Positions 41,814 through 50,673 are shown, counted from the first letter of the stretch. The stretch is 64,000 nt of DNA from Serratia plymuthica NBRC 102599 (GCF_001590925.1 NZ_BCTU01000032.1:1-64000), one strand, 5' to 3'. Notes: a model not told the origin generated them from the letters alone. Made by a program: numbers and translations.

Positions 41814-42503
41814 GTGAGCAGCACGCCAACCAATATTCTGATTGTCGAAGATGAAAAAGAGATCCGGCGTTTCGTGCGCATCGCATTGGAAAGCGAAGGT
41901 CTGCGGGTGTTTGAAAGCGAGACGCTACAGCGTGGGCTGATTGAAGCCGGCACGCGTAAACCGGATCTGATTATTCTCGATTTAGGGTTGCCGGACGGCG
42001 ACGGGTTGAGCTATATCCGCGATCTGCGTCAGTGGAGCGCCATTCCGGTGATCGTTCTCTCGGCGCGCAATGCCGAAGAGGACAAAATCGCCGCACTGGA
42101 CGCCGGGGCGGACGACTATCTCAGCAAGCCCTTTGGCATCGGCGAATTGCTGGCGCGGGTGCGGGTTGCCTTGCGCCGCCACTCCGGCAGCCAACAAGAA
42201 AGCGCGCTGGTCAGTTTTTCCGAAATCACCGTCGATCTGATCAACCGCCGGGTGCTGCGCAATGGCGAAGATCTGCACCTGACGCCAATAGAGTTTCGCC
42301 TGCTGGCCGAATTGCTGGCCAACTCCGGCAAAGTGATCACCCAACGTCAGTTGCTGAGCCACGTTTGGGGGCCGAACTACGTCGAACACAGCCACTATCT
42401 GCGCATTTATATGGGGCACCTGCGGCAAAAGCTGGAAGCCGACCCGGCCCGGCCGAAACACCTGCTGACCGAAACCGGCGTCGGGTACCGGTTTATGCCT
42501 TGA
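41814..42503 (+). CDS. kdpE: Response regulator KdpE
   Basis: OmpR/PhoB-family transcription factor activating kdpFABC. The 229-residue product has a receiver domain with phosphoacceptor Asp56 (LIILDLGLP) and Lys in LSKPF, and a winged-helix DNA-binding domain. The start codon is GTG, with GGGAGC upstream, 18 bp after kdpD. Its operator is visible at 34463. Confidence 0.97.
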   Translation: MSSTPTNILIVEDEKEIRRFVRIALESEGLRVFESETLQRGLIEAGTRKPDLIILDLGLPDGDGLSYIRDLRQWSAIPVIVLSARNAEEDKIAALDAGADDYLSKPFGIGELLARVRVALRRHSGSQQESALVSFSEITVDLINRRVLRNGEDLHLTPIEFRLLAELLANSGKVITQRQLLSHVWGPNYVEHSHYLRIYMGHLRQKLEADPARPKHLLTETGVGYRFMP

Positions 42504-42530
42504 GGTTGACGGGGGCCGCATGCGGCTCCC

Positions 42531-42830
42531 CTACTGTTGTGGGCCCTTCTTCAACCCCACCATGAACTCCTTGAACGCCTCGCGCAGCGGTGCGAACACC
42601 GGATGCTTGCGGTTCTCGATCATCACCTCCGAAAACAGCTTCAGGCCGACGGCGAAGGCCGCACTTTTATCTTCGCCAAAATTCAGATCTTCACGCGATT
42701 TGATTCGCTCGACGATGCCGAGAATATCGTCGTGATTTTCCACTTCAAAACTCAACGGCGCTTTATCGACCGGATCGCCTTTGCGATCGTTCAGGGCTTC
42801 AACGGTGATACGGAAACGGTGGCCTGGCAT
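42531..42830 (-). CDS. DUF3861 domain-containing protein
   Basis: A 99-residue soluble protein (MPGHRFRITVEALNDRKGD) resembling the DUF3861 family; no catalytic motif is apparent. Its ATG touches the stop codon of the PadR-type regulator gene upstream, so the two form an operon and it is probably under the same palindromic operators. Function unknown. Confidence 0.8.
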   Translation of the reverse strand: MPGHRFRITVEALNDRKGDPVDKAPLSFEVENHDDILGIVERIKSREDLNFGEDKSAAFAVGLKLFSEVMIENRKHPVFAPLREAFKEFMVGLKKGPQQ

Positions 42831-43480
42831 CAGTCGTTCTCCTGCGTTGTCGTGTTAATGTTCATTTCGCTTTCGATCGCCGTTACTGCAGTGAGCAACG
42901 CCTGGTTGATACGTTCAACCTGCTGCGGCGAGAGATCGGCGCGCATTACGTTGCCGCGCAGCAAACTGCGCAGACGGTTCATGGCTTCTGAGATACCTTC
43001 CGCCAGGTTACCGTGATGATGATGACTGCGGCCGGCCCCGGCCAAACGGGCAAGGATCAGATCAACGGCGGCCTGGTGTTTTTGCAGTTCGCTCTGGCCC
43101 AACGCGGTGATTTGGTAGCTTTTGCGGCCGTTACCGGTGGTGATCGGCTCGAGGAAGTCCTGCTCTTCCAACAGCGTCAGGGTCGGATAAATAACGCCTG
43201 GACTTGGCACGTACAACCCGGAGGAAGCCTCGTCGATCGCCTTGATCAGCTCATAGCCGTGGCTCGGCTTGCGCGCCACCAGCGCCAGCAACACCAACCG
43301 CAAATCACCATGTTCAAACATACGGTGACGCCCACCACGGCCGCCGCGCCCACCACGTCCATGTTCTTCGCCGTGCTCGCCGCCAAAGTGGTGGCGCCCG
43401 CCGCGACGACGATATTCGTGCCCTTCTTCGCCGTCATGGTGGCAACCGTGCCGGCGGTGTAAACCTAATCGATGGAACAT
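42830..43480 (-). CDS. PadR-family regulator with His-rich N-terminus (YqjI-like)
   Basis: The 216-residue protein has an N-terminal extension of about 53 residues dense in His, Gly, Arg and Glu, likely a metal-binding tail. A PadR-type winged helix (GDLRLVLLALVARKPSHGYELIKAID, then YVPSPGVIYPTLTLLEEQ) and a C-terminal helical dimerisation part follow. The same architecture is found in E. coli YqjI, a nickel-responsive repressor of the ferric reductase gene yqjH. Four palindromic sites just upstream fit autoregulation. No yqjH-like gene lies nearby, so the target may be the DUF3861 gene or a distant gene. Confidence 0.85.
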   Translation of the reverse strand: MFHRLGLHRRHGCHHDGEEGHEYRRRGGRHHFGGEHGEEHGRGGRGGRGGRHRMFEHGDLRLVLLALVARKPSHGYELIKAIDEASSGLYVPSPGVIYPTLTLLEEQDFLEPITTGNGRKSYQITALGQSELQKHQAAVDLILARLAGAGRSHHHHGNLAEGISEAMNRLRSLLRGNVMRADLSPQQVERINQALLTAVTAIESEMNINTTTQEND

Positions 43481-43521
43481 AGGGTTTTACCTCTCAATGA
43501 ATAGTCAGTTGACGAGGTGAT

Positions 43522-43607
43522 TTAGATATATCTAACTCACTTCGATATAGCTAATCTAGATCGATATATCGAAATGTGCAACGGGTCTTTGTAAATAGAT
43601 ATATCTA
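43522..43607. promoter_or_regulatory. Array of four palindromic operators
   Basis: Four related AT-rich palindromes stand in a row: TTAGATATATCTAA (43522-43535), an imperfect TTCGATATAGCTAA (43541-43554), TCGATATATCGA (43561-43572) and TAGATATATCTA (43596-43607). All share the core GATATA(T/G)C. They lie 41 to 127 bp upstream of the PadR-type regulator gene, where its promoter must be, and are its most likely binding sites. Confidence 0.8.
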
Positions 43608-43617
43608 AATTGCAGGC

Positions 43618-43648
43618 ATAAAAAAAGCGCTGTAAAAACAGCGCTTTT
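43618..43648 (-). terminator. pgm terminator
   Basis: A perfect stem AGCGCTG/CAGCGCT (extended by A/T pairs) is followed leftward by a run of seven T, 20 bp after the pgm stop codon. It isolates pgm from the regulator's operator array. Confidence 0.9.
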
Positions 43649-43667
43649 CATCAGGAAAAAGAAGAGA

Positions 43668-45311
43668 TTATTTGGCGGAGGCCAACACTTCGCTGACGAT
43701 CTCTACCGCTTCATGCTCGATCTTTTCGCGGTGCTCGGCACCCAGGAAGCTTTCGCAATAGATTTTGTAGGCTTCTTCGGTACCTGAAGGACGTGCGGCA
43801 AACCAGCCGTTGTCGGTCATCACTTTCAGGCCGCCGATGGAGGCGCCGTTGCCCGGAGCCGCCGTCAGACGAGCGGTGATCGGGTCACCCGCTAACGTGT
43901 TGGCCTTGACCATTTCCGGCGACAGCTTGGCCAATGCGGCTTTCTGCGCATGGGTAGCCGGTGCCTGAATACGGTTATAGCTCGGTGCACCGAAACGCTT
44001 GGCCAGATCTTCGTAATGATTCTGTGGGTTTTCGCCAGTCACTGCGGTGATTTCCGCCGCCAGCAGGCACATGATGATGCCGTCTTTGTCGGTCGACCAC
44101 GGGGTGCCATTGAAACGCAGGAACGAAGCCCCGGCGCTCTCTTCGCCGCCAAAACCGAAGCTGCCGTCGAACAGACCGTCAACAAACCATTTGAAACCGA
44201 CCGGCACTTCCACCAGTTTGCGGCCCAGATCGGCCACTACGCGGTCAATCATCGCGCTGGAAACCAGCGTTTTACCCACGGCCACATCCGCGCCCCACTG
44301 CGGGCGATGCTGGAACAGGTAGTTGATGGCAACGGCCAGATAGTGGTTTGGGTTCATCAGGCCTTTAGGCGTGACGATGCCGTGGCGATCGTAGTCCGGG
44401 TCATTGGCGAACGCCAGATCGAACTTGTCGCGCAACGCCAGCAGGCCGGCCATCGCAGATTCCGACGAGCAGTCCATGCGGATAATGCCGTCGTGGTCCA
44501 GGTGCATAAAGCGGAAGGTCTGATCGATAGAGTCGTTGACCAACGTCAGATCCAGCTTGTAGTGCTCGGCAATGCGCTGCCAGTAGGCAATGCCGGAGCC
44601 GCCCAGCGGATCAACCCCCAATTTCAGGCCGGCACGCTGAATGGCGGGCATGTCAACCACGTCCACCAGCCCTTCCACATAAGGTTGTACCAAATCCTGC
44701 GCGTGCAGATGACCGCTGTTCCAGGCTTTGTCCAGCGACTGGCGCTGAACGCCTTTCAGCTGTTGCGCCAGCAGCTCGTTGGCGCGTTTTTCAATCACCG
44801 AGGTCAGGTTGGTGTCGGCCGGGCCGCCGTTGGTCGGATTATACTTGATGCCGCCGTCTTCAGGCGGGTTGTGCGAAGGGGTAATGACGATGCCGTCGGC
44901 CTGCGCCCCGCCGTTGCGGTTGTGGCACAAAATGGCATGAGATACCGCAGGGGTTGGCGTAAAGCCGTTATTTTCCTGCACGATCACATCTACGCCGTTG
45001 GCGGTCAGGACTTCCAGCACAGAAATGAAAGCCGGCTCCGACAGCGCATGGGTGTCTTTACCGACGTAACAAGGGCCGGTAACCCCTTGCTGGCGACGCA
45101 CTTCGGCAATCGCCTGGGCGATAGCGAGGATATGGGCTTCATTGAAGCTGTGGCGCAGGGCGCTGCCGCGATGCCCTGAAGTACCGAATTTCACCGCGTG
45201 TGCGGCGTTGCCCGCTTCCGGCTGCAGTACATAGTACTGCGACGTCAGCTGGGCCACGTTGATCAAATCGCTTTGCTGAGCCGGCTGCCCGGCACGTGGG
45301 TTATTCGCCAT
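43668..45311 (-). CDS. pgm: Phosphoglucomutase
   Basis: Alpha-D-phosphohexomutase interconverting glucose 1-phosphate and glucose 6-phosphate. The 547-residue product has the phosphoserine motif [11 protein letters not shown] (about residue 145), the metal loop DPDYDRHG, the sugar-binding GEESAGAS loop and the phosphate-binding RPSGTE loop. The second ATG (45311) is chosen since GGGAG is 8 bases upstream and MANN matches the E. coli start region; an ATG at 45317 is possible. Confidence 0.97.
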   Translation of the reverse strand: MANNPRAGQPAQQSDLINVAQLTSQYYVLQPEAGNAAHAVKFGTSGHRGSALRHSFNEAHILAIAQAIAEVRRQQGVTGPCYVGKDTHALSEPAFISVLEVLTANGVDVIVQENNGFTPTPAVSHAILCHNRNGGAQADGIVITPSHNPPEDGGIKYNPTNGGPADTNLTSVIEKRANELLAQQLKGVQRQSLDKAWNSGHLHAQDLVQPYVEGLVDVVDMPAIQRAGLKLGVDPLGGSGIAYWQRIAEHYKLDLTLVNDSIDQTFRFMHLDHDGIIRMDCSSESAMAGLLALRDKFDLAFANDPDYDRHGIVTPKGLMNPNHYLAVAINYLFQHRPQWGADVAVGKTLVSSAMIDRVVADLGRKLVEVPVGFKWFVDGLFDGSFGFGGEESAGASFLRFNGTPWSTDKDGIIMCLLAAEITAVTGENPQNHYEDLAKRFGAPSYNRIQAPATHAQKAALAKLSPEMVKANTLAGDPITARLTAAPGNGASIGGLKVMTDNGWFAARPSGTEEAYKIYCESFLGAEHREKIEHEAVEIVSEVLASAK

Positions 45312-45388
45312 CGACATATCTCCCTATTCCCTGTCCGGCAACCGGGCAATATGTCGCTCACGGCCACCATGACGGGCTGTTCGCTAAA

Positions 45389-45928
45389 TTAGATAGTGCC
45401 GCAAACTTTATCTGTCAGTTCCGCAGGGAACTGCATAGCCTGCATGATGTGTTCAACCATGCTGCGTTTACGACCGGTGTTGGTATTGGTGATCACCCAG
45501 TAAGGCGTCCCCGGAACGTGCTTTGGCTTGGTATGCGTTCCGTTCGCCAGCAGGGTTTGTTGATCGCCGGCAAAATAGGTGCGGGTACGACCATGCAATG
45601 CATCGGTAGCTGCGGCAAAGCCCGCCGCATCGAGGGTATACAGGGTCGAAAGAACCAGCATGAAACGATTCACAGCTCTGCTCTGCTCGGCATATTCGTC
45701 CGACAGCAGCAGCTCGCGTACCGCGCGCACACGATCGCGAGGACGCTGCGCGGCGACGACTTTTTCCTGCTCGGCGCTCTGAGCACTGGCGGCAGGCACG
45801 GCGCGCAATGGCTGGCCTGCGGTAAACTTCAACATACGGCGCAAAATATCGGACGCGCTCTCACCAATATGTTGCGTGTGGCTGGCAATATAACGGTAAA
45901 GCTCTTCGTCGACTTCAATAGTTTTCAT
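45389..45928 (-). CDS. seqA: Replication initiation regulator SeqA
   Basis: Binds hemimethylated GATC sites and sequesters newly replicated oriC. The 179-residue product has the N-terminal filament-forming domain MKTIEVDEELYRYIASHTQHIGESASDILRRML, a charged linker, and a C-terminal DNA-binding domain with NTNTGRK near residues 149-155. It is upstream of pgm, as in E. coli. Confidence 0.97.
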   Translation of the reverse strand: MKTIEVDEELYRYIASHTQHIGESASDILRRMLKFTAGQPLRAVPAASAQSAEQEKVVAAQRPRDRVRAVRELLLSDEYAEQSRAVNRFMLVLSTLYTLDAAGFAAATDALHGRTRTYFAGDQQTLLANGTHTKPKHVPGTPYWVITNTNTGRKRSMVEHIMQAMQFPAELTDKVCGTI

Positions 45929-46106
45929 CTTTATCCAGTACTGTTTTTTTCTACTTAGAACCTGAAGCCAGATCCTGCATTCAAGCCATGGGATTATAAG
46001 GTTAAAAGCGCAAGGGCGAACACAACTATGTGCCTGCGGGCGGAAAAAGCAGACTAATACCTATAGCCGGCGCTGCCAAGCCCGAAACAAGAAAAATCCG
46101 AGTTAT

Positions 46107-46167
46107 TATACCCTATGGATTTCAAGTTTCCGCCAACAAGGCTGAAGCTTGAAAGGCGACGGGTATA
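46107..46167. repeat. 61-bp inverted-repeat element between seqA and ybfF
   Basis: TATACCC (46107-46113) and GGGTATA (46161-46167) mark the ends, and TTCAAG pairs with CTTGAA inside. The flanks of the stem include tatggat and aggcgac, which do not pair. The form resembles small palindromic intergenic repeats common in Serratia and Yersinia. It lies within the divergent seqA-ybfF promoter region. Confidence 0.55.
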
Positions 46168-46215
46168 TTCGTCGTGTGTTTTAATCATGATACCCTAATC
46201 TGAATCTCTCTCAGT

Positions 46216-46989
46216 ATGAACTTCGCCATGAAATTACATTATCAACTGCTGGCCACCGACTCCGCCGCCCTGCCGGTCGTGCTGATCCACGGGCTGTTCG
46301 GCAATCTGGACAACCTGGGCGTGCTGGCGCGCGATCTGAATCAACAGCACAGCGTGATTAAAGTCGATCTGCGTAACCACGGCCTTTCGCCTCGTTCTGC
46401 GGTCATGACCTATCCGGAAATGGCGCAGGACCTGCTGGCGCTGCTCGATGAGTTGCAGTTGGAGAAGGCGATTGTGATCGGCCACTCTATGGGCGGCAAA
46501 GCGGCAATGGCGCTGACGGCGATCGCCCCAGAACGGGTTGAAAAGCTCATTGTTATCGACGTGGCGCCAGTGGATTACCGCACTCGTCGCCACGACGAGA
46601 TTTTCGCCGCCTTAAAAGCGGTGAGTGCGGCCGGCATCACCCAACGCCAGCAGGCCGCGGAGTTGATGCGCAGCTACCTGCAAGAAGAAGGCGTGATCCA
46701 GTTCCTGTTGAAATCCTTTCATCAGGGCGAGTGGCGCTTTAATCTGCCGGTACTGATAGACCAATACGAAAACGTCACCGGCTGGCAGGACGTCCCCGCA
46801 TGGCCGCACCCGACGCTGTTTATCCGCGGCGGCCTGTCGCCCTATGTGCAGGACAGCTACCGCGAAGATATCGCGCGTCAGTTCCCGCAGGCGCGAGCGC
46901 ATGTGGTTGCCGGCACAGGCCACTGGGTTCACGCGGAAAAACCGGAGGCGGTACTGCGCGCCATCCACCGTTTTCTCGACGAAGCCTGA
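46216..46989 (+). CDS. ybfF: Esterase YbfF
   Basis: Alpha/beta-hydrolase with esterase activity toward short acyl esters and acyl-CoA thioesters. The product has the oxyanion HGLFGNLDNLG motif, nucleophile Ser in the GHSMGGK elbow and catalytic His in AGTGHWVHAEKP near the C-terminus. Two ATGs are possible, 46216 and 46228; the second gives MKLHY as in E. coli, but neither has a strong ribosome site. Confidence 0.94.
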   Translation: MNFAMKLHYQLLATDSAALPVVLIHGLFGNLDNLGVLARDLNQQHSVIKVDLRNHGLSPRSAVMTYPEMAQDLLALLDELQLEKAIVIGHSMGGKAAMALTAIAPERVEKLIVIDVAPVDYRTRRHDEIFAALKAVSAAGITQRQQAAELMRSYLQEEGVIQFLLKSFHQGEWRFNLPVLIDQYENVTGWQDVPAWPHPTLFIRGGLSPYVQDSYREDIARQFPQARAHVVAGTGHWVHAEKPEAVLRAIHRFLDEA

Positions 46990-47013
46990 ATAAAAACCAC
47001 CCTCTGGCGAAAA

Positions 47014-47047
47014 AACGCGCTAAAGATAACGGCTTAGCGCGTTTTCG
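47014..47047 (+). terminator. ybfF terminator
   Basis: A 10-bp stem AACGCGCTAA/TTAGCGCGTT (47014-47023 with 47034-47043) ends in four T and a C, 25 bp after ybfF. The preceding A run makes it possibly bidirectional. Confidence 0.75.
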
Positions 47048-47198
47048 GCTCAGTTAAACATTGTCGTTGCTCTATCTGCTGGGGTAATATGGCGCGCTAT
47101 AATTTTGCCGCCCTGCTCAGCGTGTTCAGTAACGCCAGGCTGGGGGTAAATTTGGGTTAGGGTTTATTGGCCCGAAGTGTGTTAACCGAACCGTCCGG

Positions 47199-47212
47199 AA
47201 GCGTATACGCTT
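47199..47212. promoter_or_regulatory. 14-bp perfect palindrome before ybfE
   Basis: AAGCGTATACGCTT, followed by TTT, lies 34 bp before the ybfE start. It could be an operator. It does not fit the LexA box (CTG-N10-CAG) although E. coli ybfE is reported to be LexA-controlled. The binding protein is unknown. Confidence 0.4.
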
Positions 47213-47245
47213 TTTGATGCAAACTCCCTTGCAGTACCGCTACCT

Positions 47246-47533
47246 ATGGCAAAAGAACAAACGGATCGCACGACGCTGGATCTGTTCGCAGATGAACGCC
47301 GTCCGGGGCGCCCGAAAACCAACCCGCTATCCCGAGATGAACAGCTTAGAATCAATAAGCGTAATCAGCTTCGACGCGATAAAGTCCGTGGCTTACGGCG
47401 TGTGGAACTGAAAATCAACGCGGATGCGGTGGACGCCCTGAACAAACTGGCGGAACAGCGCAATATCAGCCGCAGCGAGCTTATTGAGCAAATGCTGCTG
47501 GCACAACTGGCGGATGAACAGCCGGAACATTGA
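47246..47533 (+). CDS. ybfE: YbfE, ribbon-helix-helix-like protein
   Basis: A 95-residue basic protein (MAKEQTDRTTLDLFADERRPGRPKTNPLSRDEQLRINKRNQLRRDKVRG) nearly identical to E. coli YbfE in its N-terminal half. The C-terminal part (RVELKINADAVDALNKLAEQRNISRSELIEQML) has a ribbon-helix-helix pattern, suggesting DNA binding. The E. coli gene is listed as LexA-regulated; no LexA box was found here. It precedes fldA, as in E. coli. Confidence 0.92.
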   Translation: MAKEQTDRTTLDLFADERRPGRPKTNPLSRDEQLRINKRNQLRRDKVRGLRRVELKINADAVDALNKLAEQRNISRSELIEQMLLAQLADEQPEH

Positions 47534-47762
47534 TCTTTGCAGCCGCACATGCGGCGCGGTGTTATGGATGACACCGATCAACACCGTTTTATTCCTCCCG
47601 GCATCGCATAAACGCGATAAAACCCCGGGGTAAATCTCTGGCATGATACGCACTTACCGGTAAGAGGCAGATTCTTGCCATGTCATCATTTTAATCGGTG
47701 TTATCGCGTTCAACGCTAACATCGTGCAATGCAATTAATTGAATTTAAAGGTTATACGCGAT

Positions 47763-48302
47763 ATGGCTAATGTAGGCATTTTCTTTGGCAGCGACACTGG
47801 CAATACCGAAAACATTGCCAAGATGATCCAGAAAATTCTTCAGCAGCAGTTTGGCAAAGAGGTGTCGGAAATCCGCGACATCGCCAAAAGCAGCAAAGAG
47901 GATCTGGAAGCTTTCGACATTCTGCTGTTGGGTATTCCTACCTGGTACTACGGCGAAGCCCAGTGCGATTGGGATGACTTCTTCCCGACGCTGGAAGAAA
48001 TCGATTTCAACGGCAAGCTGGTTGCGCTGTTCGGCTGTGGCGATCAGGAAGACTATGCGGAATATTTCTGTGATGCGATGGGCACCATCCGCGACATCAT
48101 CGAGCCACGCGGCGCCGCGATTGTAGGCCACTGGCCGACCAAGGGTTACCACTTCGAAGCATCGAAAGGTTTGGCGGATGACAATTTCTTCATCGGCCTG
48201 GCGATTGACGAAGATCGTCAACCGGAATTGACCAACGAACGCGTCGCAGCCTGGGTGAAGCAGATCAGCGAAGAACTGAGCCTGGCCGATATCGTCGGCT
48301 AA
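47763..48302 (+). CDS. fldA: Flavodoxin 1
   Basis: FMN-binding electron carrier for radical-SAM and other reductive enzymes. The 179-residue product has the FMN phosphate loop GSDTGNTENIA, the PTWYYGE segment with the FMN-stacking Trp, and GCGDQEDYAEYF with the stacking Tyr. The ATG at 47763 follows AAAGG; an in-frame upstream ATG would add eight unlike residues. It is upstream of fur in the same direction. Confidence 0.97.
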   Translation: MANVGIFFGSDTGNTENIAKMIQKILQQQFGKEVSEIRDIAKSSKEDLEAFDILLLGIPTWYYGEAQCDWDDFFPTLEEIDFNGKLVALFGCGDQEDYAEYFCDAMGTIRDIIEPRGAAIVGHWPTKGYHFEASKGLADDNFFIGLAIDEDRQPELTNERVAAWVKQISEELSLADIVG

Positions 48303-48624
48303 CCCTCAAAGGTTGAACAAAAGCCCTGCAAAGTGCATAGTGTTGCCAGCAGGGCCGTTCATCGGCAGCACGGATTTCTGCAATAGAAGCTACATGTTTG
48401 TAACTTCCCACATCGTCAAGGTAGACTGAGATATCGGTTTATCCCATCCATCAAGACGTTGCGTGTGTAACATGCAATTGTGCCATGATATCTTTGTTAA
48501 CAACCGGCGGTTTCCATTTAGGGCAACCGGTTCTATAATGACACGCAATTAACTCTTTGTGCCGACCGATGCCACAGGCAAGAATGCCTCAACTTGATTA
48601 GCATAGTAACAGGACTGAATCCGC
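48303..48624 (+). promoter_or_regulatory. fur: fldA-fur intergenic region with fur promoter
   Basis: A 322-bp gap. A plausible sigma-70 promoter for fur has TTTCCA (48511-48516) and TATAAT (48534-48539) with 17-bp spacing, 86 bp before the fur start. I looked for an upstream leader peptide like E. coli uof ending at the fur ATG; the frame that would overlap is closed by a nearby stop codon and has no start. Confidence 0.6.
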
Positions 48625-49071
48625 ATGACTGACAACAACACCGCATTGAAGAAGGCCGGCCTAAAAGTCACGCTTCCGCGACTCAAAATCCTGGAAGTAC
48701 TGCAAAATCCGGAATGCCATCACGTCAGTGCGGAAGATTTGTACAAAAAACTGATCGACATGGGCGAAGAAATTGGCCTGGCGACGGTTTACCGCGTACT
48801 GAACCAGTTTGATGATGCCGGGATTGTGACCCGTCACAACTTCGAAGGCGGCAAGTCCGTGTTCGAATTGACCCAACAGCATCACCACGATCACCTGATT
48901 TGCCTGGATTGCGGCAAAGTGATCGAATTCAGCGATGAGTCTATCGAAGTGCGTCAGCGTGATATCGCCAAGCAGCACGGCATCAAGCTCACCAACCATA
49001 GCCTCTACCTGTATGGTCACTGTGAAATCGGTGATTGCCGTGAAGACGACACCTTGCACGACAAAAAATAA
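48625..49071 (+). CDS. fur: Ferric uptake regulator Fur
   Basis: Global iron-responsive repressor. The 148-residue product matches E. coli Fur closely. A winged-helix N-terminal domain (LKVTLPRLKILEVLQ, GLATVYRVLNQFDDAGIV) is followed by a dimerisation domain with the metal ligands QQHHHDHLICLDCGKVIEF and CEIGDC. It is the last conserved gene before the accessory region. Confidence 0.98.
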   Translation: MTDNNTALKKAGLKVTLPRLKILEVLQNPECHHVSAEDLYKKLIDMGEEIGLATVYRVLNQFDDAGIVTRHNFEGGKSVFELTQQHHHDHLICLDCGKVIEFSDESIEVRQRDIAKQHGIKLTNHSLYLYGHCEIGDCREDDTLHDKK

Positions 49072-49129
49072 TGCCCTGACCGGCATTGAGGACTGGAGTA
49101 CCCCCATCTCCGCAGACAGTTTTTGTCCT

Positions 49130-49320
49130 CACAGTGAGGCCTTTTCGAAGGCCTCCGGACTGACGCCACCGAGATGGCTGTGGCGTCAGTCCGGTTGTAG
49201 AACACGTCAATGTCATCAAAGATATCCGCCCGGGCTATGTCCCGGGTTTTGTATATCCACTTTCTGATGCGCTATTTTTTCAGTGAACTGAAGAACGATT
49301 CTGCCACATCATTGACGCTC
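49130..49320 (-). pseudogene. Remnant of IS3-family transposase orfB C-terminus
   Basis: Read on the minus strand, the translation NDVAESFFSSLKK-stop-RIRKWIYKTRDIARADIFDDIDVFYNRT is the typical end of an IS3-family DDE transposase with an in-frame TAG in place of Glu. After YNRT a one-base loss shifts the frame; the other frame continues RHSHLGGVSPEAFEKASL and a stop, the normal end. The catalytic core is absent. Confidence 0.85.
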
Positions 49321-49323
49321 CTA

Positions 49324-49392
49324 TGTCAACGGCCGCAGTTTGACACGTCCCAAATCAGTTAAAGTTCTCGGACGAAATCGTGGTATACCCAT
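49324..49392 (-). pseudogene. Remnant of IS3-family orfA 5' end
   Basis: The ATG at 49392 follows AGGAGGAGTCT and opens a 23-codon frame (MGIPRFRPRTLTDLGRVKLRPLT) that ends at a TAG near the deletion junction. Its place just inside the terminal inverted repeat is that of orfA in IS3 elements. It is too short to recognise by sequence alone. Confidence 0.5.
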
Positions 49393-49496
49393 AGACTCCT
49401 CCTATTATCAAAATATAGGCCAGACTTGTCTACGGGCTCGGGGGCACTCCAATCCGGCCAGACCAAAGGGGCACTGGCAGAAATAATTACAGCCTT

Positions 49497-50672
49497 TTAA
49501 GGTAATTGACGGGTAATTTTTCTCTTTGGCATCAGGGGGGTTCTTATGAACGGATGGATAGCCAGACTAAGGATAGACAGCAGGCACAGTACGCTCATGA
49601 TGAAAAAGGGATCAACTTCTGAGAAGTTACGGACAATGGGTATCAGCGCCATCCCGCCCCCTAAAGATATACATGATGTTATGAAAGCGAAGTCAACCTG
49701 AGCCCTTCGCTGACTTGATTCAGGTATGTGAGACGCAATCAGCTTCATTGACGTTGCATACACCAGCGCGAAGGAAAAAGCATGGCCTATTTGCAATATA
49801 AAGTTCATTCCAAAAGAAAGGCTGTAGGTGAAAAAATACCATCTGGCCGCGGAAAATAATGCGCAGATCAGAAAGATACCGGAGGGAGCAATGCCTTTTG
49901 TCAACAGGCTGAAATACCGAAAGGCAAGCACTTCAAAGATGACACCTGTCGCCCAGAGCACGCCGGTGTAATAAGGCGCAATACCCGACTCAACCCAGTG
50001 CAACACTCCAAAGGCATAATAGTAAGCGTTTGACGCGAAGATAAAAAAAGCCGGGATAAGATAGAGCATCAACCTAGCGGATGATACGGACGCTTCCTTT
50101 ACTTTACTGGCCTGCAAACCTGTCTCGTTACGAGCCCACAGGCTCAACGTCAGAAAAATGAAAGCCAGAGAGAAAGGCAGAATGAACGTAAATTCGCTTT
50201 CAGAAAGAAAAAGCCCCATGAATACATTACAGACAAGGTATGCGGCCGAACCATATGCGCGCAGACTGCCGTATAACTCCGGCCGTGTCCGGGTTGCAGA
50301 AATGCCCTGCTGCTCGACAAGAGGCATTAGGCTATAAATCAGTCCGCTACCCAAAATCAGCAATATCGCCGTAGATAAATGATTATGCCGGAGGAAAGGC
50401 ACAGCTGTAAAAACCAGTACGATGATGAACGAGGTTATTTTTATCGAAGCCCCAATACTGGCAAACATAGACAATACATTTCCCGTCAGAAGAGTCAGAA
50501 AAGCTCTCGAAAACATGCACGCAGACATGATATATGCCACTTCTTGTACGTTGTAGCCGTTCGCTGCTATCCATGCCGGCAGGAACGGCATCAGGATGCC
50601 ACTTGAGCTATAAAAGAGCATTAATGAAAAGCGCGCGCTGCAGACAACATTATCAGGCTGAAAAAACCTCAT
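49497..50672 (-). CDS. MFS transporter, last gene of the phosphoramidate-type operon
   Basis: The 391-residue protein has about 12 hydrophobic segments and resembles the MFS_1-like group (nucleoside/HcaT-type permeases), with an N-terminal FYSSSGILMPFLPAWIAANG. It starts one base after the stop codon of the preceding gene. As the last gene of a biosynthetic-looking operon it probably exports the product or imports a precursor; direction cannot be read from the sequence. Codon use is AT-richer than in flanking core genes. Confidence 0.75.
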   Translation of the reverse strand: MRFFQPDNVVCSARFSLMLFYSSSGILMPFLPAWIAANGYNVQEVAYIMSACMFSRAFLTLLTGNVLSMFASIGASIKITSFIIVLVFTAVPFLRHNHLSTAILLILGSGLIYSLMPLVEQQGISATRTRPELYGSLRAYGSAAYLVCNVFMGLFLSESEFTFILPFSLAFIFLTLSLWARNETGLQASKVKEASVSSARLMLYLIPAFFIFASNAYYYAFGVLHWVESGIAPYYTGVLWATGVIFEVLAFRYFSLLTKGIAPSGIFLICALFSAARWYFFTYSLSFGMNFILQIGHAFSFALVYATSMKLIASHIPESSQRRAQVDFAFITSCISLGGGMALIPIVRNFSEVDPFFIMSVLCLLSILSLAIHPFIRTPLMPKRKITRQLP

Positions 50673-50673
50673 A

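Larger units (their letters stand above)
49094..49451 (-). mobile_element. Internally deleted IS3-family element
   Basis: The ends 49094-49119 (TGGAGTACCCCC...) and, on the other strand, 49451-49426 (TGGAGTGCCCCC...) are imperfect 26-bp inverted repeats matching at 18 to 19 positions and both ending AGACA plus one base. Inside, the left part on the minus strand encodes the degraded 3' end of an IS3-type orfB. The right part keeps the ribosome site AGGAGG and first codons of orfA (ATG at 49392). The middle, most of both genes, is missing. No target duplication is evident at the flanks. Confidence 0.85.

Noticed and set aside
47085-47245. LexA box in front of ybfE
   Set aside because: The best candidate has 11 bases between CTG and CAG instead of 10; no true CTG-N10-CAG site was seen.
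48540-48628. Leader peptide overlapping the fur start, like uof in E. coli
   Set aside because: The frame that would end at the ATGA overlap has a TAG a few codons upstream and no start codon after it.
49017-49205. 62-codon minus-strand frame starting MFYNRTDATAIS
   Set aside because: It is the frameshifted end of the dead IS3-family orfB overlapping the fur 3' end, not a gene.
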